Source: Streptomyces sp. A2-16 (lineage in GTDB: Bacteria; Actinomycetota; Actinomycetes; Streptomycetales; Streptomycetaceae). Taken from it: DNA of 64,000 nucleotides. Position 1 is the stretch's first letter; every line of letters begins with the position of its first letter. Under the pieces are notes generated by a model that was given only the letters and a program-made list of their open reading frames with translations, had not been told where the DNA came from and made no database searches. The position numbers were made by a program, and so were the translations under genes. This document shows, piece by piece, positions 8,240 to 16,508 of this stretch. The stretch covers positions 2,852,001 through 2,916,000 of the forward strand of contig NZ_CP063808.1 of assembly GCF_018128905.1 (NCBI RefSeq), written 5' to 3'.

Positions 8240-9055
8240 TCAGCGCTCCTTGAGCGCCTGCTCGATGGCCCGCATCACTTCGTCGAGCGGTGCGTCGGTG
8301 CGGGCGACTGCCACCAGCACCTCGCCCTGGGACGTCACCGAGGCGGGAGCCGGCCGCGGTGAGGTGGTGGTGTCCCGCCCCGCTCCGATGCCCGTCCCGA
8401 AGGTCTTGCGCACGATCGCGAACGCGTGGTCCAGCTGCGCCTCCACATCGCCCTGGCCGCCGGCCCGCAGCCACCGCCGCAGCACATGGTTGTGGGCCGT
8501 GACCACGGCGGACGCGGCGACCTCCGCCAGCAGCGGATCGTCGTTCGCGTCGTCGTCGTGCGCGTGCTCGTCGAAGTGCCCGAGCAGATACCGCGTGAAC
8601 AGCCGCTCGTAGCGGGCCACCGACGCGATCTCCGCCTCCCGCAGCGTCGGCACCTCGCGTGTCAGCTTGTAGCGGGCGACCGAGATCTCCGGCCGGGCCG
8701 CGTACATCTTCATGACTTCCTTGATGCCGCGGCACACCGTGTCGAGCGGGTGCTCGTGCGCGGGTGCCGCGTTCAGCACCGCTTCCGCCCGGATCAGCGT
8801 GTCGTCGTGATCGGGGAAGATCGCCTCTTCCTTGGAGCGGAAGTGGCGGAAGAAGGTGCGGCGGGCGACCCCGGCCGCGGCCGCGATCTCGTCGACGGTG
8901 GTCGCCTCGTACCCCTTGGTGGAGAACAACTCCATCGCGGCGGCCGCCAGTTCTCGGCGCATCTTGAGCCGCTGGGCGGCCGCGCGGCTGCCTGCGGCAC
9001 TTTCCGGCGCGTCGGGCGTGGCTGGTGTACGAGACGACTTGGCGGGCTGGGGCAT
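8240..9055 (-). CDS. TetR-family transcriptional regulator
   Basis: A 271-residue cytoplasmic DNA-binding regulator. The N-terminal helix-turn-helix is at about residues 53-74 (TTVDEIAAAAGVARRTFFRH), preceded by a basic low-complexity stretch. The C-terminal ligand-binding part is helical and not assignable to a ligand. It lies between the ccr operon and the hydroxybutyryl-CoA dehydrogenase gene on the same strand, so a role in controlling acyl-CoA metabolism is likely (inference). ATG at 9055 is chosen; ATG at 9073 is also possible. Neither has a strong ribosome-binding site. A much longer frame running back into the dehydrogenase gene is unlikely. Confidence 0.85.
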   Translation of the reverse strand: MPQPAKSSRTPATPDAPESAAGSRAAAQRLKMRRELAAAAMELFSTKGYEATTVDEIAAAAGVARRTFFRHFRSKEEAIFPDHDDTLIRAEAVLNAAPAHEHPLDTVCRGIKEVMKMYAARPEISVARYKLTREVPTLREAEIASVARYERLFTRYLLGHFDEHAHDDDANDDPLLAEVAASAVVTAHNHVLRRWLRAGGQGDVEAQLDHAFAIVRKTFGTGIGAGRDTTTSPRPAPASVTSQGEVLVAVARTDAPLDEVMRAIEQALKER

Positions 9056-9215
9056 GACCCGAACGTACTGCATGTGCGCAGGTTGGTGCGCGTGTCCGGG
9101 CTTTGTCCCGCCCGGACCCGGCAGGGAGCCGCCGGGTCCCGCGGGCGCGGGGGGACTGCCCGGATCGAGCAGTCCGCCCCAGTCCTCGCCGCCGGTGAAC
9201 CAGTCGCCGACGTGC

Positions 9216-11021
9216 TCAGCGGCGGGCATATTCGCGGAAGCCACGGCCGGTCTTGCGGCCGAGGCAGCCCGCGGCCACCAGGTGCTCCAGGAGCGGAGCC
9301 GGAGCCAGGCCCGGGTCGCGGAACTCGCGGTGCAGGACCTTCTCGATCGCGAGCGAGACGTCCAGGCCGACGACGTCCAGGAGCTCGAAGGGGCCCATCG
9401 GGTAGCCGCCGCCCAGCTTCATCGCCGCGTCGATGTCGTCCAGGGACGCGTAGTGCTCCTGCACCATCTTGATCGCGTTGTTCAGGTACGGGAAGAGCAG
9501 GGCGTTGACGATGAAGCCCGCGCGGTCCCCGCAGTCCACCGCGTGCTTCTTGATCCTGACGCAGACCTCGCGGACCGTCGCGTGGACGTCCTCGCCCGTC
9601 AGGACCGTACGGACGACCTCGACCAGCTTCATCGCGGGCGCCGGGTTGAAGAAGTGCATGCCGATCACGTCCTGCGGGCGCGAGGTGGCGCGGGCGCAGG
9701 CGACGACGGGCAGCGAGGAGGTCGTGGTGGCCAGGACCGCGCCCGGCTTGCAGACCTTGTCCAGCGTCGCGAAGAGCTGCTGCTTGATCTCCAGGTCCTC
9801 GGCGACGGCCTCGACGGCCAGGTCGACGTCCGCGAACGCCTCGTACGAGCCCGCCGCGGTGATCCGGTCCAGGGTCTGCGCGGCCGCCTCGGCGGTCATG
9901 CGCCCCTTGTCGACAGAGCGTGAAAGCGACTTGCCGATACGGGCCTTGGCCGTCTGCGCCTTCTCCTCGCTGCGGGCGGCGAGCACGACCTCGTAGCCGG
10001 CCTTGGCGAAGACCTCGGCGATCCCGGACGCCATGGTGCCGGAGCCCGCGACGCCGACGGAGCGGACCTCGCGGCCCTGGACCCGCGCGGAGCTCTCCAG
10101 GGGTGTCAACGCGTCCCGCACGACCGCCGTGCTGCCCGCGGCCTCGTACGTGTAGAAGCCGCGTCCCGACTTACGGCCGGTCAGGCCCGCCTCGCTGAGC
10201 TGCTTGAGGATCGGGGCGGGGGCGTGCAGCCGGTCGTGGGACTCGGCGTACATGGCCTCCAGGACCGTGCGGGCGGTGTCGATGCCGATCAGGTCCAGCA
10301 GGGCGAGGGGGCCCATCGGCAGGCCGCAGCCGAGCCGCATGGCCGCGTCGATGTCCTCGCGGGAGGCGTACTTCGCCTCGTACATCGCGGCCGCCTGGTT
10401 GAGGTAGCCGAACAGCAGTCCGTCGGCGACGAACCCGGGCCGGTCGCCGACCGCGACGGGCTCCTTGCCGAGGTCGAGGGCGAGGTTGGTGACCGCGCTG
10501 ACGGCGGCCGGCGCGGTGAGCACCGAGGAGACGACCTCGACCAGCTTCATCGCGGGCGCCGGGTTGAAGAAGTGCAGGCCCAGCACGCGCTCCGGACGGG
10601 CCGAGTCGGCGGCCAGCCGGGTCACCGACAGGGCGTTGGTGCCGGTCGCCAGGATGGTGTCGGGGCGCACGATCCCGTCGAGTTCGCGGAAGATCTGGTG
10701 CTTGACCTCGTACGACTCCGGAGCCACCTCGATGACGAGGTCGGCGTCGGCAGCGTCCCGCAGGTCGGTGGAGGTGCGGAGCCGGGCGAGGACGTCCGCG
10801 CGCTCCTGCTCGCTGAGCCGGCCGCGCTCCACGGCACGGGCGGTGGCGGCCTCCAGGGCGGCGACGGCCTTGGCGGCCTGCGCCTCGCTGACGTCGATGC
10901 CGACGACCTCGCGGCCGGCCTTGGCGAGGACCTCGGCGATGCCGGTGCCCATGGTGCCGAGACCGACGACGGCGACCGTCTTGAGCGGGGACAGGGAAGG
11001 GTCGGACAGGGGAGTGGCCAT
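9216..11021 (-). CDS. Tandem-duplicated 3-hydroxybutyryl-CoA dehydrogenase
   Basis: A 601-residue protein made of two complete 3-hydroxyacyl-CoA dehydrogenase modules. Each has an NAD(P)-binding Rossmann domain and a C-terminal catalytic/dimerisation domain. The first nucleotide motif is GLGTMG (20-25); the second, GSGTMASG, lies near residue 325. The catalytic-histidine segments LHFFNPAPAMKLVEVV and MHFFNPAPAMKLVEVV occur once per module, so both halves look active. Single-module enzymes are about 290 residues, hence an internal duplication. It would interconvert acetoacetyl-CoA and 3-hydroxybutyryl-CoA, feeding crotonyl-CoA to Ccr. Confidence 0.9.
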   Translation of the reverse strand: MATPLSDPSLSPLKTVAVVGLGTMGTGIAEVLAKAGREVVGIDVSEAQAAKAVAALEAATARAVERGRLSEQERADVLARLRTSTDLRDAADADLVIEVAPESYEVKHQIFRELDGIVRPDTILATGTNALSVTRLAADSARPERVLGLHFFNPAPAMKLVEVVSSVLTAPAAVSAVTNLALDLGKEPVAVGDRPGFVADGLLFGYLNQAAAMYEAKYASREDIDAAMRLGCGLPMGPLALLDLIGIDTARTVLEAMYAESHDRLHAPAPILKQLSEAGLTGRKSGRGFYTYEAAGSTAVVRDALTPLESSARVQGREVRSVGVAGSGTMASGIAEVFAKAGYEVVLAARSEEKAQTAKARIGKSLSRSVDKGRMTAEAAAQTLDRITAAGSYEAFADVDLAVEAVAEDLEIKQQLFATLDKVCKPGAVLATTTSSLPVVACARATSRPQDVIGMHFFNPAPAMKLVEVVRTVLTGEDVHATVREVCVRIKKHAVDCGDRAGFIVNALLFPYLNNAIKMVQEHYASLDDIDAAMKLGGGYPMGPFELLDVVGLDVSLAIEKVLHREFRDPGLAPAPLLEHLVAAGCLGRKTGRGFREYARR

Positions 11022-11397
11022 CGCGGAACTCCAGGAATGAGGGTGACGACTGGGAGCGCGACCCGGTACGCCGAGGGGCGCACCGGGTGCGTGAGGAACT
11101 GCTGGATGCGGGTGTTGCCGGGCTGCGAGCGCACACGCCCGGACCGTCGTCGCGGGCCCTGCACAGGCCCGGAGAACGGTGGATCCGACCGGCCCTGTCC
11201 CAGGCCGGGTCGTGCTGGTGGTACCCGAGGTACCGAACCGACTGCTCTCGCGGCGGCTGCGTCACCAGGCCACCGCAAGGAGTTCCACGAGTGGGTAACT
11301 CGCTCGTCTGAGCTTAACCGGTGGGTAACGAGCGCGCCAGCCCCCGGATTTGTGATGTACGTCCCGCGCCGTCGGCGGGCCGCCTAACCTCGGGTTC
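11022..11397. promoter_or_regulatory. Divergent control region with two GTGGGTAAC direct repeats
   Basis: A 376-base non-coding interval between the dehydrogenase and the HEAT-like gene. GTGGGTAAC occurs at 11291-11299 and 11321-11329, start-to-start distance 30 bases (three helical turns). The first copy sits in a short inverted context, CGAG-TGGGTAA-CTCG. The spacing suggests two regulator dimers on one DNA face. I see no convincing -10/-35 pair for either gene. The rest of the interval shows no gene. Confidence 0.45.
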
Positions 11398-11973
11398 ATG
11401 GACGAAGAGTTGCGATCGCTCACGGAGCGCTTACGGCAGGAGTCGGGAGCGCCCGCCGCCGTCGACCGGCTGGTGGCGACCGAGGACCTGGACGAGCTGG
11501 CCGGAGTGCTCACCGAGCCCGGACAGCCGCTGTGGGCCCGGGAGCTGGCCGCGTTCCGGCTGGGCCTGGCCGGGGACCGCCGGGCCTTCGAGTCGCTCGT
11601 CCTGCTGCTCAACCACCGCGATCCGCCGCGCTGCGCCGCCGCCGCGTACGCCCTCGCCCGGCTGGACGACCCGCGCACGGCCCGCGCGGCGGCCGCCCTC
11701 GCCACCAACGAACTGCGGGTCGCCTACGCCCTGCACCCGGTCCGGCTGCTGGCCGACCTGGGCGCCCCCGAGTCCGTCCCCGCCCTCATCACCACGCTGG
11801 AACGCCGGCTGCGTCCGCACGACCCCTACCGTCGCGTGGCCCTCGCCTGCGTGGAGGGTCTCGGCACCCTGGCCGACGTCCGCGCCAGACCCGTGCTGAA
11901 CGAGGCCCTCGCGCACCCGGCGCTGGCGGAGGCGGCGGTGCGGGCGCTCGCGAGGATCCCCAGGCAGCGGTGA
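11398..11973 (+). CDS. HEAT-repeat-like protein with a TTA codon
   Basis: A 191-residue soluble helical protein with repeating units such as LWARELAAFRLGLAGDRRAFESLVLLL and CAAAAYALARLDDPRTARAAAALA, typical of HEAT/PBS-lyase-type repeats from about residue 45 to the end. It has no catalytic motif; such proteins usually bind partners. Codon 12 is TTA (11431-11433), the leucine codon read by the developmentally regulated bldA tRNA in Streptomyces, so translation may be growth-phase dependent. It has sometimes been labelled an adenylosuccinate lyase in related genomes, which nothing here supports. It is convergent with the next gene, 4 bases away. Confidence 0.75.
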   Translation: MDEELRSLTERLRQESGAPAAVDRLVATEDLDELAGVLTEPGQPLWARELAAFRLGLAGDRRAFESLVLLLNHRDPPRCAAAAYALARLDDPRTARAAAALATNELRVAYALHPVRLLADLGAPESVPALITTLERRLRPHDPYRRVALACVEGLGTLADVRARPVLNEALAHPALAEAAVRALARIPRQR

Positions 11974-11977
11974 TCCG

Positions 11978-12508
11978 TCAGGGGTTGAGCGTCCGTACGT
12001 ACCGCACCTCCGGCACCGGGACGCCGTCGGTCTCGAAGGGCTCCTCGGCGCCGTCCGCCTCGAAGCCCGCTCGCTCGTAGAAGCGGCGGGCACCGGCGTT
12101 GCCCTTGAGGACCCACAGGTACATGCTGCCGTGGCCGGCCGCGGTGCGGTTCCACATGGCCTCGCGCAGCAGGGCCTGCCCGATGCCGGTGCCGTACCTG
12201 CGGGGGTCCACGTAGATGGCGTACAACTCGGCGTCGCCGGTGCGGACTTCGCCGTCCCGGTAGGGGCCGTGGCAGGCCCAGCCCATGACCTCGCCGTCCC
12301 ACTCGGCCACGACGTCCACCACACTGCCGTCCCCCTGTTCGAAGCGGGTGCGGTGGCGATCGGCGTCCCGCGCCGCACTCATCGCGTCGAGGTACGACTG
12401 CGGCACCAGCCCCCGGTAGGCGCTCTGCCAGCCGCGGACACGGATCTCGGCCACACGGTCGCAGTCGGCGAGGGTCATCGGGCGGATGAGGAGGCGGTCG
12501 TCGTCCAT
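11978..12508 (-). CDS. GNAT-family N-acetyltransferase
   Basis: A 176-residue acetyl-CoA-dependent acyltransferase of unknown substrate. The N-terminal beta strand LLIRPMTLADCDRVAEIR, the central ELYAIYVDPRRYGTGIGQALL (acetyl-CoA pyrophosphate-binding loop) and NAGARRFYERAGFE are all diagnostic of the fold. It starts with ATG at 12508. It is probably transcribed alone or with the RidA gene 39 bases upstream. Confidence 0.85.
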   Translation of the reverse strand: MDDDRLLIRPMTLADCDRVAEIRVRGWQSAYRGLVPQSYLDAMSAARDADRHRTRFEQGDGSVVDVVAEWDGEVMGWACHGPYRDGEVRTGDAELYAIYVDPRRYGTGIGQALLREAMWNRTAAGHGSMYLWVLKGNAGARRFYERAGFEADGAEEPFETDGVPVPEVRYVRTLNP

Positions 12509-12547
12509 GGCGGCACCCTAGGTGCGACGCGCACCGGCGGCCTCCGA

Positions 12548-12964
12548 TTATTCGGGCACCACGGCTTGCTCGGGCACCACGGCGAACGCCTCGATCTCCA
12601 TCAGGAACTCCGGCCGCACCAGCCCCGCCACCTGCACGGCCGACGCCGCCGGCAGCCGGTCGTCGGGTATGTGCTCGGCGCGGGCCTCCCGGATCGCCGG
12701 CAGGTGGGCCATGTCCGTGACGAAGAAGGTGAGTTTGACGACGTCGTCGAAGCCCGCCCCCGCGGCGGCCAGGCAGCGCCGGAGGTTCTCGAAGACCTGG
12801 CGGGCCTGGGCGCCGGGGTCGCCGTCCCCGACGAGCTTGCCCTCCTCGTCGACGGCGACCTGGCCCGAGACCGCCACGAAACGGCCACGGCCCAGCACCA
12901 CGTGGGAGTACTGGGCCGCGGGGGCGACCCCGTCGGGGGCGGGAATCCTGGTCAGCTCACTCAT
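12548..12964 (-). CDS. RidA (YjgF/YER057c/UK114) family protein
   Basis: A 138-residue homotrimer-type protein of the Rid superfamily. Many members hydrolyse reactive enamine/imine intermediates of PLP enzymes. The segments VAVSGQVAVDEEGKLVGDGD and QARQVFENLRRCLAAAGAGFDDVVKLTFFVTD are typical. The family C-terminal RVE-type arginine motif is not obvious (VAGLVRPEFLMEIEAFAVV, with R in VRPEFL), so the call is general Rid rather than archetypal RidA. ATG at 12964 begins the conserved N terminus; the longer frame adds six unlikely residues. Confidence 0.8.
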   Translation of the reverse strand: MSELTRIPAPDGVAPAAQYSHVVLGRGRFVAVSGQVAVDEEGKLVGDGDPGAQARQVFENLRRCLAAAGAGFDDVVKLTFFVTDMAHLPAIREARAEHIPDDRLPAASAVQVAGLVRPEFLMEIEAFAVVPEQAVVPE

Positions 12965-13021
12965 GCGTCCATGGTGGACCACGGCACTGACAACGCCCGT
13001 CCCCGACGGAGCGTCAGGCGC

Positions 13022-14608
13022 TCAGCCGCGGAAGCCGAGCAGCCCGTGCAGCGCCGCGCCCCGCGAGGACGTGGACGCAGCCTTGGACGTCAGCGGCTTC
13101 GGGTCGGGCAGCGCCTTGCACACCGCGTCCGCCTCCCAGCCGCCGCGCGGCACCTTCCCGTCGGTGAGATAGGCGGCCAGGTACTTGTCGAGGCACTTGT
13201 TGCCGCTCAGCGTGATGCCGTGGTTCCCGCCGCCCTGCTCGACGACCAGACTGGAGCCCGCCAGCAGCCGGTGGACCGTCGCGCCGCCTTCGTACGGGGT
13301 GGCCGCGTCGTTCGTCGCCTGGAAGAGCAGTGCCGGCGGCAGCTTGCCGTTGGCGACGTTGACCGGCTTCAGGGACTGCGTGGGCCAGAACGCGCAGGGC
13401 GCGTTGTACCAGGCGTTGCTCCACGTCATGAACGGGGCCTTCTCGTACACGGCCCAGTTGTCCTTCTGCCACTGGCGCCAGTCGCGCGGCCAGGAGGCGT
13501 CACGGCACTGCACCGAGGTGTAGATGCTGTAGCCGTTGTCCCCGGACGCGTCCACGGCACCGAAGTTCTCGTACGCCTCCACCAGCGGGTCGGCGTCCTT
13601 CTTGTTCACGTACGCGGCGAACGCCTCGGCCAGGTACGGCCAGTAGCCGTTGTAGTAGCCCCCGGGAACGAAGGTGTCCTCCAGCTCGGAGGCGCCGACC
13701 TTGCCGCCGGCCGGCTTCTTGGCGAGGGCCGCCCGCATCGCGTACCACTTGGCCTCGATCTTCTCCGGGTCGGTGCCGAGCTTGTACGTCGCGTCGTACT
13801 TGGCGATCCAGGCCATCAGCGCCCGGTGCCGGTCGTTGAACGCGTAGTCCTGGGCGAGGTTGTCGTCGTACCAGACGCCGGTCGGGTCCACGATCGAGTC
13901 CAGGACCAGGCGGCGCACCTGGTGCGGGAAGAGCTTGGCGTAGACGGCGCCCAGATAGGTGCCGTACGAGTAACCGAAGTAGTTGATCCGCTGGGCGCCG
14001 AGAGCCCGGCGGATGGCGTCCATGTCCCGCACGGCGCTGATGGTGTCGATGTAAGGCAGCACGCTCGCGTACTTCCGGCCGCAGGCCGCGGCGAAGGACT
14101 TGACGCGCTTGAGGTTGGCCCGCTCGATCGCGGCCGTGCTCGGCACCGAGTCCGGGCGCACCGGGTTGAAGTAGCCCGGCTTGCAGTCGAGGGCGGGCTT
14201 GCTCGCGCCCACCCCGCGCGGGTCGAAGCCGATGACGTCGTACTGCGCCGCGACGGCCTTGGGCAGGCCGGAGGCGATGAACCCGGCGAAGGTCAGACCG
14301 CTGCCGCCGGGGCCGCCCGGGTTGACCAGCAGCGGGCCCTGGTACTTCTTCGCGGTGTGCGGGACCCGGGACAGCGCGAGGGTGATCTGCCGTCCGTGCG
14401 GGTGCGTGTGGTCGAGCGGCACCTTGAGGGACGCGCACTGAAGCGTCGGGTGGTCGGCGGTGCCGCACTTCTTCCAGGTGAGCTTCGCCGCGTGAGCGGT
14501 CTGCGAGGTGGGGACGGTCCGCGGCGCGGCGGCGTCGGCGGGGACGGCGGTGAAGGTCCCGGCCACGACGACCGCGGCACCGCACAACACGGTTGCGCGT
14601 TTTCTCAT
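13022..14608 (-). CDS. Secreted alpha/beta hydrolase, tripeptidyl-aminopeptidase (TAP) type
   Basis: A 528-residue exported serine hydrolase. Residues 1 to about 30 form a signal peptide (MRKRATVLCGAAVVVAGTF, then an AxA site). The core is an alpha/beta hydrolase with nucleophile motif GYSYG. A TAP-like C-terminal domain carries the aspartate (TNDAATPYEGG) and histidine (GGGNHGITLSG). Streptomyces members of this family remove tripeptides from protein N termini or act as related extracellular peptidases. The start ATG at 14608 has a GGGAGG site; a longer frame lacks the signal peptide at its N terminus. It is probably a monocistronic gene. Confidence 0.88.
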   Translation of the reverse strand: MRKRATVLCGAAVVVAGTFTAVPADAAAPRTVPTSQTAHAAKLTWKKCGTADHPTLQCASLKVPLDHTHPHGRQITLALSRVPHTAKKYQGPLLVNPGGPGGSGLTFAGFIASGLPKAVAAQYDVIGFDPRGVGASKPALDCKPGYFNPVRPDSVPSTAAIERANLKRVKSFAAACGRKYASVLPYIDTISAVRDMDAIRRALGAQRINYFGYSYGTYLGAVYAKLFPHQVRRLVLDSIVDPTGVWYDDNLAQDYAFNDRHRALMAWIAKYDATYKLGTDPEKIEAKWYAMRAALAKKPAGGKVGASELEDTFVPGGYYNGYWPYLAEAFAAYVNKKDADPLVEAYENFGAVDASGDNGYSIYTSVQCRDASWPRDWRQWQKDNWAVYEKAPFMTWSNAWYNAPCAFWPTQSLKPVNVANGKLPPALLFQATNDAATPYEGGATVHRLLAGSSLVVEQGGGNHGITLSGNKCLDKYLAAYLTDGKVPRGGWEADAVCKALPDPKPLTSKAASTSSRGAALHGLLGFRG

Positions 14609-14743
14609 GGGGTCCTCCCAGGACGGAGGGTTGCCGACCGCGAGGGTCACGGTCCACGCGGCATCGTCCCGGAAAGTACGTCCGGAAGAACGTGTTCTGA
14701 CAATACTTAACCCAATTGGTCCGACTGATGCGCTCGAACGCTC

Positions 14744-15781
14744 TCAGATCAACGTGAGTTGGGTCGGTTCGGACAGCGGCTCGACCTCGGGCTCCGGCTC
14801 CCGGATCCGCCGGGGCATCCCCGCGCCCGCTGGACCGATGCCGTACTCCTGGGCCAGCTCATGGACCTGACGGGTGATCCGGCGCTGATACCACTTCGGG
14901 GCGTAGGAGCCGTCCGCGTACAGCCGCTCGTAACGGCGTACCAGATACGGATGCTCGCGGCCCAGCCAGGCCATGAACCACTCGCGGGCGCCGGGCCGCA
15001 GATGCAGCACCAGCGGGGTGACCGAGGTGGCCCCCGCGGCGGCGATCGCGCGCACGGTGGCCCGCAACTGCGCGGGACTGTCGCCGAGGAACGGGATCAC
15101 CGGCGCCATCAGCACCCCGCACCCGATGCCGTGCTCGCCCAGCGTCCGTACGACGTCCAGGCGGCGCTCCGGGGCGGGCGTACCCGGCTCCACGGTGCGC
15201 CACAGCTCCGGGTCGGTGAAGCCGACCGAGACCGAGATGCCGATGTCCGTCACTGCGGCGGCCTGCCGGAGCAGGTCGAGGTCGCGCAGGATCAGCGTGC
15301 CCTTCGTCAGGATCGAGAAGGGGTTCGCGTGATCGCGCAGGGCGGCGAGGATGCCCGGCATCAGGCGGTAGCGGCCCTCCGCGCGCTGGTAGCAGTCGAC
15401 GTTGGTGCCCATCGCTATGTGGTCGCCCGTCCAGCGGCGCGAGCCCAGCTGGCGGCGCAGCAGCTCCGGCGCGTTCACCTTGACCACGATCTGCGAGTCG
15501 AAGCCGAGACCGGTGTCCAGGTCGAGGTAGCTGTGGGTCTTGCGGGCGAAGCAGTACACACATGCGTGCGTGCAGCCCCGGTAGGGGTTGACGGTCCACT
15601 CGAAGGGCATGCGGGAGGCGCCCGGCACCCGGTTGATGATCGAGCGGGCCCGGATCTCGTGGAACGTGATCCCGGCGAACTCGGGCGTGTCGAAGGTACG
15701 GCTGACCACCGCGTCGGCGCCGAAGAGGGCGGCGTCGGCCCGTCCGTGTTCCGCGGACTCGGTGAGGTTCTCCCAGCGCAT
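14744..15781 (-). CDS. Radical SAM protein (Rv2578c-type, SplB-like)
   Basis: A 345-residue radical S-adenosylmethionine protein. The iron-sulfur cluster motif is C70-x3-C74-x2-C77 (CTHACVYC), preceded by NPYRG. This pattern defines the Rv2578c/SplB-related group, whose substrate is not established. The barrel continues to about residue 260, ending with a charged tail. The ATG at 15781 has an excellent AGGAGG ribosome-binding site. Longer frames through this region are not plausible starts. It is divergent from the SRPBCC gene, with 135 bases between the starts. Confidence 0.85.
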   Translation of the reverse strand: MRWENLTESAEHGRADAALFGADAVVSRTFDTPEFAGITFHEIRARSIINRVPGASRMPFEWTVNPYRGCTHACVYCFARKTHSYLDLDTGLGFDSQIVVKVNAPELLRRQLGSRRWTGDHIAMGTNVDCYQRAEGRYRLMPGILAALRDHANPFSILTKGTLILRDLDLLRQAAAVTDIGISVSVGFTDPELWRTVEPGTPAPERRLDVVRTLGEHGIGCGVLMAPVIPFLGDSPAQLRATVRAIAAAGATSVTPLVLHLRPGAREWFMAWLGREHPYLVRRYERLYADGSYAPKWYQRRITRQVHELAQEYGIGPAGAGMPRRIREPEPEVEPLSEPTQLTLI

Positions 15782-15916
15782 GAGGCCTCCTCGGTAGCAC
15801 TGCCCCCCGAGTGAAACACTTGTTCGAATTTCTGTGCAACCCCCGATTTGGGCGGCCACGGGCGGGGGTGGTTGGCTTGCTCCAAGCCCGAGAACTTGAA
15901 GTCCTGGAGGAAGTCG

Positions 15917-16360
15917 ATGGCGCAGGTCGAGGCCACTACGGAGCGGATCGTCGCGGCGGACGCGGAGAAGGTGTTCGACGCCGTCGCCGACTACAGCGGC
16001 ACGCGCGGCAAGGTGCTGCCGGAGCAGTTCAGCGAGTACGAGGTGCGCGAGGGCGGTGACGGCGAGGGCACCCTCGTCCACTGGAAGCTCCAGGCCACCA
16101 GCAAGCGGATCCGCGACTGCCTCCTGGAGGTCACCGAGCCCACCGACGGCGAACTCGTCGAGAAGGACCGCAACTCCTCCATGGTCACCACCTGGCGGGT
16201 CACCCCGGCCGGTGAGGGCAAGTCCCGTGTCGTCGTGACCACCACCTGGCAGGGTGCGGGCGGCATCGGCGGCTTCTTCGAGAAGACCTTCGCCCCCAAG
16301 GGCCTCGGCAGGATCTACGACTCCCTCCTCGACCGGCTCGCCGCCGAGGTCGAGAAGTAA
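15917..16360 (+). CDS. SRPBCC (START/Bet v 1-like) family protein
   Basis: A 147-residue single-domain protein with the SRPBCC fold, a deep hydrophobic cavity that binds lipids or polyketide-like ligands. It starts AQVEATTERIVAADAEKVFDAVADYS, a typical polyketide-cyclase/dehydrase N terminus, and ends with a long amphipathic helix (LGRIYDSLLDRLAAEVEK). No catalytic residues can be assigned. The ATG at 15917 has a GGAGG site; the longer frame upstream adds unrelated residues. It appears to be monocistronic. Confidence 0.85.
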   Translation: MAQVEATTERIVAADAEKVFDAVADYSGTRGKVLPEQFSEYEVREGGDGEGTLVHWKLQATSKRIRDCLLEVTEPTDGELVEKDRNSSMVTTWRVTPAGEGKSRVVVTTTWQGAGGIGGFFEKTFAPKGLGRIYDSLLDRLAAEVEK

Positions 16361-16508
16361 GTCCTCGCTGCCCGGCGGACGTTGATCCCGATCACCGGAT
16401 CGAGTGGATCTCCGTCCGGCCCACCGGTGTGCCGTAACTCGTCGCGCTTGCTCGTAGTTGTCGCCTTATGCGGGAAATACGGGGCAGGCGCGACGAGGGG
16501 AGCCGGAC

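Noticed and set aside
12131..14710. An 859-residue plus-strand frame over the acetyltransferase, Rid and hydrolase genes
   Set aside because: The minus-strand genes have clear domains, starts and ribosome-binding sites; the plus frame spans several of them without any.
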